Part shown: positions 13,936 through 27,338 of the stretch, one piece after another | Layout: each line of letters starts with the position of its first letter | Numbering within the stretch: the stretch's first letter is position 1 | NCBI GenBank assembly: GCA_030533445.1 | Contig: CM060069.1 | Span: 27,555,337-27,619,336, forward strand | Length of the DNA: 64,000 bases | Source of the DNA: Cyprinodon diabolis | Taxonomy: Eukaryota; Chordata; Actinopteri; Cyprinodontiformes; Cyprinodontidae | Direction of reading: 5' to 3' | Program-made: the position numbers and the translations under genes | Notes under the pieces: generated by a model | The model's database searches: none | Told to the model about the DNA's origin: nothing | The model's input: the letters and a program-made list of their open reading frames with translations, nothing else

Positions 13936-16933
13936 ATTTCTGAATTTATGAATAGCAACACATCTGCCTTCAAAGCCCATTTTCCTATGCTTCCAATTTT
14001 GGAGAGAAGTTAGATACGGTAAGTGTCACATCAAATCTATACCCCAAGTTTCTTACAGCCTGACTGAATCCATTAAAAGTTTAAAATGCACATTTTTCTA
14101 CAATAAAATGAGATGAATCTAAAGCTTTCCATTTTTTTTTTTTTTTTTGACTAGACACGCCAAAAAGTGTGAAAAAAAGGCAGGAGGGATTTAAAGGTGA
14201 ATAGCGGAGGAGTTAAGTAACAAAGTACAAATACTTTGTTACCTTACTTAAGTAGACATTTTGGCTATGTAAACTTTACTGAATTAATTATTTTCTAGGC
14301 TCATTATTACAAATACATTTTAAAAATAGGTTTTTCAGTTTTGTTTCATTTAAGCTCATTTTTAATTGTTGCCTTTTGGTATAAAAAAACAAAAAAAAAC
14401 ACATCAAGACAACTAATTTCTTGGTGTTTGGACTCTGTGCTGCACCAACTTGGTGTTCACCATATACCAAAAAAAAAAGTTCTTCAAGATGATGTAAAGT
14501 TAAATTTTACACTATTACCATTAGTTATAAAATTAAGAAACTTAAGTATAAGGAAGTTATCATCCACAATTGTAGAAAACGATTCCTTTAATAAGTTGGT
14601 GCAGTAACCAGTATAAGGTTTAAAGCTTTTGTCCTTAACATTGATTTCCTGTATTACTTTTATACTTTAAGTAGTTTTACAAATAAAAGTTTTATACTTT
14701 TACTTGAGTAAAAAGCTTAACTCAAAAAATTATAACTTTTTTAAAAAGTAGGATTTAAGTTTCTAATTGAATAATAAACATCAAAACCTTTGACACCTCT
14801 GGTGAATAAAGGGGGAAATAAATTGTATGTGGAGTTTCGGAAAGACGTCTCTCTTGATCATCAGAGCTTTACTCTCTTACTCTTTTCTAAATCTTAACGA
14901 CCAAACACACATGAAATGTCTGCTGCTCTGTTTGGGTAATATCTGTACGAGCACTTGCCAAAAGTTAATTACAGGGATCTTGAGATTTCGCCTAACATTT
15001 GCATGGCCATTCGCAGCATGTTAAAGTTATTAGAAATGATTACTTCCTATAGGTCATGACGGTTGAACTGAAAACCTTAAGAAAACGATTGAAATATTAT
15101 AAAACACACCAGTTTCCGTTAAAGAAAAATCCAACAGGAAACAACGTGAAGGAAATGGAATAAAATCCACTGACAGAAAAAAATGTCATTTTTCAAAACT
15201 TTGATGATAATGGTGCAAGACCCATAACACTAAATACACTGTTGTGTATTGTATTCACTAAACCTTTTAGCTTAAATATGCCTGAAAAAAAGCTATAATT
15301 AAGTGTAACAGCAGCTAAACTTTGTTAAATATATTATTCTCCGACCTCACACACACAATTTTTCCTTACTGCTGTTGTCTTTAAACTTCCACAATCTTGC
15401 AAGGCATTTAAAAATGCATAAAATAGCATGTGCAAGGTGCCATCAATAACATGCCTTTCTTTGAAATTAATTGCAAATAAAAGAAAACACTCAAAAGAAG
15501 AAAGTTTTCAAATATGAATGTTTTTGTATGAAGCTTTTGTGAGCTTTGCCTGAATGAGCCCAGGAACTTTCCAGCCTTTCTTTTGCTTCTTATTTATTTT
15601 TCTGTCTCTGTTGTTTTCTCAGGATTGCAATGCATCACTTGACATTACCCAAGCAGGTTTGAGCAGCAGCGCATCAGCTGAAAGCAATTTTGTCCAGAGC
15701 ACAGCTGCCAGGCGGATAAGACTTTCCTTCTTTCGTTTACTTTGAAATGCTCCTTTTTTTTTTCTTCGACATCCAAAATACACAAGGCAGCCAAATTGCT
15801 GACATGTGTGCGAGAGGGGCAGTGAGACTTCTGCATTCTTTCATGCGCCACTATGCAAAACTCCACATTGTTTATTTAAAGAACACTGAACACTTTAGCA
15901 CTATTAAGAAACATGTCATATGGTAAACTAAAGGTTTCCTCTCAGGAAAAATCCCTGTCAGTTTATTTTTCTGCAGTATAAAGTTAGTTTAGTTTTGACT
16001 CACAAACTGCCTGCATTCACAATTAGTGTAGTAACATAGAGTAGAGAAGGATGCTAACAGCATGCAGGTAAATCTGAAAATGTTGTGTGCTCATTTTGGT
16101 GAAAATGCTCAGATGGAAGAAAAGGAATTTACTTTATAATTGCAATGGAAACACAATTAACATAATAATAATAAACATATTTATGTGTCTGATTTTCTTT
16201 AAAACAGCATTAACCAGCAAGAGTTGGCTTATTGGGAATTGCTATTTAGTTTTCCTTAGAAAGTATTTGCCTCCTTGCAGATAAAGCCTGTTCCTTCTAT
16301 TAAATATTTCAGATCATCACATGTTTTCATATCTGCCAAGGGTAGCCACAGTAAATAGAAAAACATATTTTAAATAATTAACCTACCAGTGGAATAAACT
16401 ATCCATGCCAATATGTAAACAAAAAAAAGGCCATATGAGGGACTGTTAGGGCCACAGTAAGGAAACTCAAATCTTCTTCCCTCATCCTCACCACAGCAGC
16501 AAAGTTAAAATGTAGAGAACAAAGTTAAAATATCAACAAATAAATTCAAACTGTCAACAAAAAGCTCAATTTTAGAGGATGTAGGCTTACAAACTGCATG
16601 CAGTCCTCTGATGTCATCATTGACTTTATTCTTTAAACCATTTTTTTTATTTCAACTTTTCTGACTTGGTGAGAAAGGGGAGAAAAATATCTCCCCCATT
16701 TTCTTTTCTTCACACTGTCCCTAATACTCTGTCATATGAAATGTTATTCATTGTTTTGAATGATTTTGTTTTTTTGCCCACTTTTCTTTGCAATATTGTT
16801 TTATTGCTGTGTTGTTTGTTTTATAACAGGAAAAGATTTTTCTTAATTATGCAAAACATCTCGACTGGATTTAAACCTTAGAAATGACGTGTCGATGTGC
16901 ATTATCTGGCAACATAAAACAGCACATTTTTGC
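13936..16933. other. Intergenic, nothing recognised
   Basis: AT-rich sequence. The segment around 15620-15760 is GC-richer and has small open frames on both strands (to 73 codons), but no recognisable product or consistent splice sites. Confidence 0.45.
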
Positions 16934-17306
16934 TTAAAGGTATAGTGGAGGAGGTTCTTTTTCCAGGTGGATCATTAAAATAAGTGATCCTCCTAATTGC
17001 CAATCATTCTGGTGATATGTTTATGTAAGGCCGTCCTACGTGCTCCTCCCCATTTTCACTTACCGGTGGTGAGTTGGACAAAGTTGGAAAATTGCAAATC
17101 TTATATTGGAAAGTAAGTTTGCATGAGTGATGCAAACAGCAACTTTAAAAAAGAGCGTGCACGAGGAGAAAAGGGCTCGTGCATGCTCTTGCACTCTTTT
17201 AATAGGTGTTCCCACTCAGGAGCAGGTACAGGTTTGTGCATGAGTATTTAAGTGGAGAGGGCGGGTCTTTTAATAAATTTGAGAAAAACCTCCACTATAC
17301 CTTTAA
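16934..17306. mobile_element. TTAA-flanked MITE, family A copy 1 (365 bp, intact ends)
   Basis: A perfect 14-bp terminal inverted repeat, AGGTATAGTGGAGG (16938-16951) and CCTCCACTATACCT (17289-17302), is flanked by a TTAA duplication (16934-16937, 17303-17306). The TTAA target fits the piggyBac and Kolobok superfamilies; the AGG terminus differs from the usual piggyBac CCC, so Kolobok-type is a guess. No coding capacity. A longer, older relative in inverted orientation is at 48150-50727; interior blocks such as 'tctcctcgtgcacgctct' and 'catatcaccagaatgatt' (in the strand sense of that copy) are shared. Confidence 0.88.
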
Positions 17307-19170
17307 GTTCATATTATAATAGCCAGAGATTCTCTTTCAGGGTTTTTGGTACAGAGCAGATGTCCTCGTTCAACAATTTCAAGAAAGTCATCAGTGTCTT
17401 AAAACAGCAAATAAATCCTAAACCATCACAATACAACTCCAATATTTAGTGTGTGATGTTCTTTTTCTGAAATTCTATGTTTGCTTTATCCCAGGTGTAA
17501 CAGGGTGTACCCTGTTTTGTCTTTTAAGTCCACAAAATAATTGTCTTAGAGTTTGCCAAACTGATTTTTTATTTTTTAGTCAACTGTTTTCTTCTTGGAA
17601 TTCTTCCATCAAATCGATTATCTTATTATTACATTTTAAAAACTGACCTTAACTGGAACAAGCAAGGTCTGCAGTACTATATATGAGCTGGAGGTTTTTA
17701 AACTACTGGATAAGTAATCAATGCATTCCTGGAGTAGTATTAGTTGATTTATAATCATGGATGTTGCCTCTCATTGTGGTTTGCTGGAACACACACTAGA
17801 CACTAGATTAGGTCATATGTGGGTTTTTTTAGGATATTTTAGTTTACTTCATGTTGGCAAACATATATTTACATTTATATTATATTTAGTGAGTTATTTA
17901 TATTAAAGTTGTACCAATAATTAAGCGTGGTTCTACCTTTGTGAAACTGCACCAACAACCGAGGATTAATGAATAAACAAGCATAACATGGCTTACAAAT
18001 GACTTTAAACAATTTTTTATTTATTATGCTTACTTCTGTTATATGCTGGGCTAATTATATAACAGTAGGACGAAATTGTACAGGTTTTTTCTCAATGTGA
18101 AACTGTACTGATTGCAGAAAGTTAAAGATGAGCAGTATCAATGAATTCAAAATAACATTAGTCTAAATCAAAACTTGCTTGTTTGAGAATCAGATCAATG
18201 TTGCAACACTGTGATGTGCAGGTGAAGTGCAGGTGCAGGTCAGCCGTAAAAGCATTTTTATTTTTCCTGTCGGAAAACACAGCAATTGTTTTGTTTATTC
18301 GACTTTCTTCTGTTTGTTTGCTTTTGAAAATGAAGAATTGAACTTATGTGTACATATAAATTACATCCTAAAATAATGTGACCTAAAAAGGTCACATTAG
18401 CAACTAAGCAGTAGTAAATATGGAAGAGAATACAACCTCAGCATGATTACAAATAAATATTGCTCTCTACATAAAAGACTGCAGATAGTTAAGTACTGGC
18501 AAAACTATATTTTTAATCCATATCATTTGAAAGATGACAAGTGAATACTGTGCTTTGAAACATTGAGACCCAAGTGGAAAACGAAGTACAAGACAGCAGG
18601 ATGTGGGGCCCAGGAGACTATAATAGGAAAAACCTGACATTTGAACTTGGGACGATTGTCAGAAGTTGGATTATGTGGCAATGCAGACTAGGTGGTGTTT
18701 GGGAGAAGGCCAGGGAAGGAGGAAAAGTATCGTGAGTGATAGCCCACCAGGGCATCAGAGCAGACCCGGCCCTGGAAGCAGCTAATTTACCTTGACATGC
18801 GTGGGAAACCTAAAACTTTCTGAGCCCGTGTCTCATAGGAACCACCCAGAGGAGACCTGCCACAGCCATGCAGCCTGAGCCGCTGTGCGTCCTTTCTAAC
18901 TAGCTCTGTTTAGATGAACACACAGAGGAAGAATGCTGCAGTATACCTAGCAGAAACCACAAGCACAACAGGATAAGGAGCAATGTTAACTTCCCAGGGA
19001 ATTCCATGGGAATAAGACAGCCAGCAGGGTTATAAGTGCTGTACGTCAGCTGATGTGTATCTCTGAGTGCACACAACATTATCCCGTCTCATCACTTTGA
19101 TGCTGTGATACTGTCAGAAAACAGCCAACAATAAGAGCTGACGAGAGGGAAGTTCCTCCCAAATATTTTG
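17307..19170. other. Intergenic, nothing recognised
   Basis: No repeat match inside the window and no coding signal. The stretch 18600-18900 is somewhat GC-richer without an open frame of note. Confidence 0.45.
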
Positions 19171-19185
19171 TATATATACATATTT

Positions 19186-19235
<50 letters not shown>

Positions 19236-19243
19236 TATATATA
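19171..19243. repeat. (TA)n microsatellite, interrupted
   Basis: TA units interrupted by 'ttttg' and 'aca' at the start and by one 'ga' near the end. Confidence 0.95.
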
Positions 19244-20684
19244 GGTTGGGATGGATGAAACATTTATATATTGTTTGGTTACCTGTATTAATATAATCAA
19301 TGATAAACAGCTTAAAGAAGGAATACATCTAACATTATGTTTTAAGCCCCTTATAGATGTTTCAAGTCTTTGATGCGATTTGGTTGCCTTGTTTTTCTGT
19401 ACTTCAGAATATGATTCTCTTTGCTTTCCAAACTGAGTTCATTCCTTGGTGGTTTATTAGTATTATCAGGGTCTTGCTACATGTTATTTCTTTTTGTTGA
19501 GTTTTTCATGTATTTATGTGTTGTTATTATCTGTTGCTATGTGGTGTACCACAATATTCTTCTTTTTCTCTTAACCTTCTATGGATATCAACAAAAATGA
19601 GATAATTAGTTCCCTTCCCTTGGTTTCTGAGCTCACCTGTCTTGCATATAAAAAATCAGGCTGCCCAGCAATGATGTTACTTGATTATCCCTGTGAGATC
19701 CTCTGTTGTTCCCACCAGCATGTTTTCCTTCCATAATCTATTATTTTGGATTTTCATTATACTTTTTTGTAATTTTTTTGATATTTATTCATTTTAACAT
19801 AATTTATTTATTTTGTAACATAAATACGCATGTGCCAAATATTTCATTCAGTTACTGACTCATGTTTCGTATCGTTTATCAGATCAGATGATTAAATACT
19901 AAAGAGATATGATGTATTGTCAATATACAATAAACAACCAAAGCCTGGAACTTTCTCCTCCATCTGGTCACCAGCTTAGAAACATACTGGTCTATGATGG
20001 CATTTATTACAAGTCAGGCATTATGTTGTGTTGGTTATTTTGGTTAAAAGAGAAGTGGTCAAATGTGTTCAGTTGTGTTAAGGGGAGGAAACTTTTGCAT
20101 CCTCTTGACTCTTATTGTTTATAGTTTCTGTGAAATCCCACTCTGTGAAAGCATTTATTTTCATGAAGAAAACCCATTCATTGGAGTAGAGAACTGGGTT
20201 TTTGACTGGATATAAAATCAGGGAGAGGCTGACCCACACCATCATGCTTCTTCCACCAGTCGAAGATGGAATTTTTTTTGGGTGGTTTATAGGTGCAACT
20301 GTCAGACTAAACTGTCCTACTCAGTTGACGAAAGAACTTAACATATTTCAAAAATTGTATTGCACAATTTAAAGGGAAATTAATGTATACGTATATAGGA
20401 TGCATCTCAAAGCTACCAAACACAACTCTCCTTACTGTTTTGTGCAAGGTTTAATACTTTATAACATTATTATGAGATCTGCCCCCTCTCCTGTCCTCTA
20501 CTCTGTGTTCAACACAAAAAGCAAGTGGCTTTACTACACTGAAAGAAATTCCATGCTAACATTCCTAAAACTCTAAGTAGTAAAAATTAAAGCTGTGTTG
20601 AATTAATGGGGTAGAGAAGACTTTTTGTATACCTTACTTCTATACTGGCAACTTGAAATATTTTGTAATGCTTCAGTTTCGTTG
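19244..20684. other. Intergenic, nothing recognised
   Basis: AT-rich sequence with no repeat ends and only short open frames. Confidence 0.45.
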
Positions 20685-20876
20685 GGCTGCACAATGACCC
20701 AGTAGGTAGCACCACTGCCTTGCAGCAAAAAGGTTCCAGGTTAAATTTCCAGGTGTCTTTCTGCATAGACTTTGGATGTTCTCCCTGCGCACGTGTGGGT
20801 TCTCTTTGGGTACTCCGGCTTCCTCCCACAGTCCAAAAACACTTTTAGGGTGATTAGCTTCTCTAATTTCTCCTTA

Positions 20877-20940
<64 letters not shown>
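20685..20940 (+). repeat. Common fish SINE-like repeat with (GA)n tail
   Basis: Degenerate copy of a widespread fish repeat: 'ggctgcacaatg', 'gcaccactgccttgcagc', 'tctttctgcatagac', 'tggatgttctccctg' and 'actccggcttcctcccaca', then 'gtccaaaaacac'. It runs into an uninterrupted (GA)n tract (20879-20940). The head may be tRNA-derived, with the promoter boxes decayed. Frames reading through the tract (poly Arg-Glu) are artefacts. Confidence 0.65.
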
Positions 20941-20941
<1 letters not shown>

Positions 20942-23345
20942 ATGTCGCCCAACAGACAACATGCTCAGTGAAAGTCTCTGACGATGGGGAACAGAAGATG
21001 AGGTGCTGGAGGTTCCGTCATGGGTGGATAAGCCTCTACATGGGATGTACCACCAAAACATAACCAAAGTGGCAGATATCATGAAATCCTACGAATGGCT
21101 AGACAAAGCCGGACTGAAAGACAGCCCAGAGGCACTCATCATGGCTACACAGGAGCAGGCCCTGAGCAGTGATGCACAGTGGTTGGTCGCTCTAAGAGAT
21201 GACCTAAGTAACCTCCCTGAACTGAATCCAGTCACCATCACAGTGGCAGACATCCAAGAAAGAGTCTCGGGTATGAAAAACTGGACGGCACCAGGCCCCG
21301 ACATGATATAGGCCTACTGGCTTAAGAAACTCACAACACTCCATGAACACTTGGCAGCATAAATAAACCAGCTGCTGAGCGATGGGAACCACCCTGAACG
21401 GCAAACTGAAGGGCGCACAATCCGGATCCTGAAGGATCCCTCAAAGAGTACAATCCCATCCAACCACTGGCCAATAACCTGCCTCTCCACAACGTGGAAG
21501 CTCATGTTCGGCATCATAGCGGCTAAGATAAGCGGGCACATAGATCAATATACAAGCACAGCTCATAAGGGAATCAGTAAAAATACCAGAGGTGCCAAAC
21601 ATCAGCTTCAGGTAGACAGAACAGTCGAGACCGCAGAACCCGAAACACTAACCTGAGCACCGCCTGGATTGATTACTAGAAAGCCTATGACTCATTGCCA
21701 CACACTTGGATCATTCAATGCTGGGAGCTATACAACATCAACAGGACTCTAAGGGCCTTAATTGCAAGCTAAATGTGGTTGTGGAAAACCACCCTTGAGG
21801 CCAATGGCAAGACACTTGCACAAGTCTCCATCAAACGTGGCACATACCAAGGAATTGTGCTGTCCCCTCTGCTGTTCTGCATAGGTCTGAACTCTCTCAG
21901 CCAAATAATCAACAAGACTGGCACTGGATCCCGACTCAGAAACGGGGCCACCATCAGTCACCTCCTCTACATGGATGACATCAAGCTGTACGCCAAGAAG
22001 GAGTGAGATATCAACTCACTGATCCATACCACCCGGATCTACAGCACAGAGATCGGGATGTCTTTTGGACTCGAGAAGTGTGGTCGGATGGTGACTAAAA
22101 GAGGGAAGGTAGTCCACTCAGAGCGGGTCTCACTCCCAGAAGGAACAATAGCGGACATTGTGGACAGTTACAAGTACCTCTGAATTCCACAACCAAATGG
22201 CAACCTTGAAGAGTTGACAAGGAAAGCGGCTACGGCAAAATACCTCCAACGAGTGAGGCAGGTCCAAAGAAGTCAGCTCAATGGCAAGAATAAGTCTTGG
22301 GCAATAAATAGCTACACTCTTCCAGTAATCAGATACCTTGCAAGAATAATAAGCTGGCCAAAGGATGAGATACAGACCACAGATGTTAAGACACGAAAGC
22401 TCCTAACCATGCACGGAGGGTACCACCCCATATCCAGCACCCTTAGTCTGTACACTAGCCGAAAGCAAGGAGGCCGAGGACTAGTGACCATGAGAGCCAC
22501 TATCCAGGATGAAACATCCAAGATCCATAAGTACATCAAGGACAAGGCTCCAACAGACGACATGCTCAGTGAATGTCTCAGACAATGGGGAACAGAAGAC
22601 AAGGTGCTGGAGGTTCCGTCATGGGAGGATAATCCCCTACACGGGATGTACCACGGAAACATAACCAAATTGACAGATATCAGGAAATCCAACCAATGGC
22701 TAAACAAAGCCGGACCGAAGGACAGCACAAAAGTACTCATCATGGCTGTACAGGAGCAGGCCTGAGCACCAGAGCAATAGAGGTCCAGATCTACCACACC
22801 AGACAAGACCCCAGGTGCAGACTGTGCAAAGAGGCTCCTGAGACAATCCAGTGCATAACTGCAGGGTGTAATATGCTAGCAGGGAAAGCTTACATGGAGC
22901 GCCATAACCAAGTGGCTGGAATAGTATTTAGGAACATCTGTGCAAAGTATTGGCTGGAAACCCCAACGTCAAAGTGGGAAACACCTGAAAAGATGGTAGA
23001 GAATGACCGAATAAAGATCCTCTGGGACTTCAAGATACAGACGAATGGTAATGGGAAACTGGAAAGCTGTTGTGGTTGACATAGCAATACCAAGTGACTG
23101 CAACTTCAGGAAGAAGTAACATTAAAAACTAAAGAAATACCAGGGACAGGGAAATACAGAGAAGAGCTGGAGATAACCTGTAAGGTCAGGGCATCAGTGG
23201 GACCCATGGTCATTGGGGCACTCGGGGCAGTGAGATCCATGGTAATACATCAGACATCTCGGTAGAGAAAAGTGCAGTTCTAGGAAAAGCAAAAATACTG
23301 CGCAAAACCATCAAGGAAAAAGGGGGAGACCCGTGGTGAGTGAGA
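20941..23345 (+). mobile_element. R4/Rex6-like non-LTR retrotransposon, rearranged and dead
   Basis: A non-LTR reverse transcriptase followed by a C-terminal endonuclease region. Visible: pre-RT 'TAPGPDM' (~21285-21305), a 'GTYQGIVLSPLLFCI' block (~21840) and the catalytic YMDD (codons 21968-21979) in 'HLLYMDDIKLYAK'. Then follow the linker 'TIQDETSKIHKYI' (~22501), a zinc-finger-like C-X2-C block (~22820) and 'VVVDIAIPSDCN' (~23070). The order matches the R4/Dong/Rex6 group, which carries a restriction-like endonuclease; that class call is from memory. Many stops and frameshifts; no full N-terminus. The linker (22552-22766) is duplicated at 20950-21170, where it is fused directly to the pre-RT region. 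A (GA)n tract lies on the 5' side and (TA)n on the 3' side. Confidence 0.85.
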
Positions 23346-23354
23346 AAGAGTGGT

Positions 23355-23363
23355 TTATTTATA

Positions 23364-23418
<55 letters not shown>
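23355..23418. repeat. (TA)n microsatellite at the 3' end of the LINE
   Basis: TA tract with a 'ttt' interruption near the start. It begins about 10 bp after the last recognisable LINE sequence. Confidence 0.9.
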
Positions 23419-23421
<3 letters not shown>

Positions 23422-26400
23422 CACAACTGATTTAGATCTGTAGGCTTAACATATGTAAGACTTGGATCAATGTTTTGGGGATTATGCTCACAGTGTTGGA
23501 ATTTTAACTTATTCAGTCTGACAAAACTTGTGTAACCTAGCCAGGTTTCTAGGGGAATCCTTGCTTGTAAACACAACTTTTAGGTCTGCACAAAATGTTC
23601 AACAGGGCTGACTCCAAACTGTAATTTATTCTACCCTAAATCCATTTTGTACAAAAAAAAAGACAAAAATGGCAGTATGATTTGGGCCAGTTTTGTTCCC
23701 AAACTTAAACATTCAGGCTGTCTTTAAGATGTGAGTTCAATACTCCCAATGAACTGTTCGTTCTCTGCAAAGTATTTGGTAAAGTTAATCTGTCGCTCCT
23801 GACACAAAGCACACACACAAAATGCTTCCACCTTAACATCGTTGTTTGGTTAGAGCTCTCAGGCTTGAAAGCTTTAATGATTTTTATCCAAATGTAACAG
23901 CAATCATTAGGGTCAAACTTAAACTCTACGTTTCAGCAGATCACCAGGATCTATCTATTAAAATCCTGTTCTTTGTACCTGCTTTTATTTCAGAACTTTT
24001 ATCTGGATTGTTATGTTGCCTTCAGAATAAAGGCTTCTTCTTTGCCATGTGGCCTTTACTTCATTTCTGGGAAATAGAACATGTGTACTTCGTGGACATT
24101 ATGATAGCTAGACATTTTCAAAGTTTTTATACTTGCATAATAGTTTAAACAGATGAATGTGAAAGGCATCTTGAAATGATGCCTGAGAATTAACCAACAA
24201 CACCCACAAATCTCTTCCTAAAATCTTGTGTCATTTGCATGATTTAACAGATGTTCTGCAGAGGTGTTGTCCTACAAAGCCATCATATTTTTGTTGTGTG
24301 CAAAAGCAGCTTAAAATAAAGACTTTCAAAATACAAATTTAAAAAAATCCAATAACTCTGGCATTTGGAAAATAAATTTAAATAATTTTTGGTCATTTTA
24401 AGTTGCATATTTTTATGTAATGTAAATTAATATTTGGTTTCAACTGAAAAAGGTGAAACACTATACAGTCACTGAACTTATTTCTCTTTTTTTTATGAAA
24501 ACAGGAAAATAAAGGAAAAAGGGTACCCTAAAAAACATGTTACAGTGACCATGGGAAGAGTCTTGACTTTTCTTCTAATGCAAGTCAACAGAAAGTTTAC
24601 TTTAGGAGTTTTTTGGTCTCCACATGGAGAACAGGAAGGGACAATTAGCTTATAAACAATCAATAATACAAAGGAAAGAATGAGTCAAGGGTGGATATGG
24701 ATGTACATTTAGTTGTGATTTAATGTGTTTGGCTGAGAGCAGGAAGAGCAAGAAAGGGGAGGCTTTTTTGGAAAGAGAGGGGGGTGGGGTATAGGATGTT
24801 GGCATGCGAGGAGAGGCAGTCTGCGGTAGACTTGTAAATAGCCGGAGGGACAGAGGGATGGAGGAATAGAGCTATCAGCGGAGAAGTGATGAAGGTCTGG
24901 GATCTGGCCAAGATAAACACACACTAGCCCAGAAGGAGCAGCATTAACACACAGAGACACACATTTCAGAAATTCACTACACACTGAAATGCAACATATA
25001 GGGCTGCAAGCACTTTATATCCATCATACACCTACAGTACATGTGCTCAAGCACACACACACACACCTGCAGAAAAATAAACAGTGTTCTATATGGATCA
25101 CCAACCACAGCTTCTTGAGTGTTAAGCCGTGTGACAACAGGCTGGGCTGTCATTTTGACATCTCTTTTCATCACATACTACATTAGTCCATTTGCTCAGA
25201 TACCACAGAATAAACATGTAGAGAAAAGAAATGGTTGGAGTTTTATTTTTAAACATATGGAATAAACAAAGTCGAGCCCTCTGAAAATCCCTCTTGGCAG
25301 CGTAATTTTAAGTTTGTAATTGTCATGAATTCTCAACCTGGAAAAGTTGTATCTTGCAGATTGGACGTCACTCGCTCATGTGTGCTTTTAATGTGTGCGC
25401 TCATGTCTTCTCATGGGTTTTGTTCAAGGGCGTTCATCTACGCTGAGATGTGTCGGTGTGCGTGTGGCTGAGCTTCATTGGTGAGCCGTGAAGCGAGGGC
25501 TCTCCTGCTCTGTCTTGCCTTTAGCCGACACACACCTCGACTGAGAACTTAAAAGTTGCTAAATGTTATCTTAAGAGTGGCATTCAGAGGCAAAACTGCA
25601 GCGTGAAAGAGCGGCTGTGAAGCGTGCTAAGCTGGAATGCAAAACACAAGCCATGGTCATCACTCTGTCACCATGCTTTGAAGGACCAATGTGAATCAGC
25701 TCAGTTTTTGTTAAAGTTGTGTGCATGTTATTGTCAAAAAACAGACAGCTTATAAAAAGAAGCCAAGATTACTTAAAGCATCTGTGAGAACTACGTCAAG
25801 AACACTTCAGAGTATTTTCAGCAATGTGTTAAAGGCTAGAGTTTCTTCTTAAAACAACTGAGCTTAGGCTGTACAGTCTCTGTGGTTTGGATGATTTAGT
25901 ATTTGAACTGTTCTTTGTCTAGTTTGAGATAACTTTGCAAACAACTGCAATTAAATGCATGAATTGGGCTGCAAGTTTAAATTTGCGGAGGATTTTCTCT
26001 AATCCAAACAGAGTTCAAAAGGTCTACACACAGACTCAAATACATGCAGTCCTTTAAAAAAATTAGGAGAGCCTACAAAAGCCTGAGTTCTCTTCTGCAT
26101 TACCATCGTATGTAGACATAAGATTAAATAATAGGTCTACCAAAGGATTTGTAGTAATGTGATACAATAAAACTTTTAAAAAAAGACAATGAAACTAAAT
26201 TCTATATGCAATTTAAAAATGTGCAATTTCTACTGAGCAATGAAATTGGGCACCCACATTATCCCTAGTTATGCTTTATTATTAGAAATCTGTCTCTTAG
26301 CTTTTTAAAACTTAATTTCTTCTGATATTTAGTAAATCCCTTTCTGAACCCTGAATTCAGAAATGGATTGCACAAGTGTAAATTCAATGGAAGATGTGAA

Positions 26401-27338
26401 AAGATTGAAAACTTTTCCATGTGAGGAAATATGAAGGGGAGATTGAATCCCCCTACTTGGACGCAGGGCTCCAGCAGGTGCGTCACGTGAGGCTTATCAG
26501 GGTCTTCCACATTGAACCCTTTGTTAAATGGACTGCAGAGACTGGGAATGATAACAAGAAGAAATCTCACTGAATTTATGTCAGCGAAGGGGGGTGGGAT
26601 GTTCTTATCCTTTCCTCAAATAAACACTATAATGATATCTATAACTTAAAAAGTAAAGTAATTTCCATTTCATATTTACTTTCTGTTAAAACAACTGAAT
26701 AAACAAATGAAAGAACGACATATTTAATGGTTAAATAACCCTTATCAAGTCGCACATGAGCTCATTTTTAAAACCTTCTTTAAAATTGTTGGTGTTCTGT
26801 TTAAAAGGTTTGCCAGTACCAGAACACCAAACACTTAAATGCACTCTACCAGTTCTGTATTGCTGTTATATTTCTTAAAAGTCCTTAACAATAATTCCAC
26901 CTCAAGTATTATTTTTAATTCTAATTAGGGAAATATAGCTCTATTCTTTTAATTTCCATCCATTCATACTTGGTGGTTGAGGCAGAACATTATCAGAGGC
27001 CTGGCCAGGCAGAGCCCAACATGCACTGATGGGTGACTAAAAAAACCGATAGATGCCAAAACCAGTTTAGGGCCAATCTACATTTTTCACACTGTACCAA
27101 CAGGAAAATGAACGAGGTTAAGCTCTTGATGAAAAACCTACACACATCTAACATCACAGTCTAAACTAATCATTTATGGTTCTGCTTGGTATACACCTTA
27201 AATTGGGTTGAGCAGTTATTTATCTATAATTACAGAGAAGACTCTTAGATGACTAGGAAGGTCACTTTACCTTCTCCTCCATAATACACACAAAATAACT
27301 CTTAAAAAAAAAAAAAAAAAAGAGCATGAATTCTTCAT
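23419..27338. other. Intergenic, nothing certain
   Basis: No gene recognised. 25360-25520 is GC-richer with a CCAAT/CRE-like 'gattggacgtcac' at its start, but no linked open frame. A 76-bp minus-strand segment (26532-26457) has splice-like borders; see findings. Around 26948-27010 there is a faint match to common fish repeats ('catccattcat'). Confidence 0.4.

Noticed and set aside
16240..16285. Tc1-type end around 'gaaagtatttgcctcc'
   Set aside because: No partner inverted repeat or transposase remnant found.
20772..21082. Open frames of alternating Arg-Glu (plus) and Ser-Leu (minus)
   Set aside because: They are translations of the (GA)n microsatellite.
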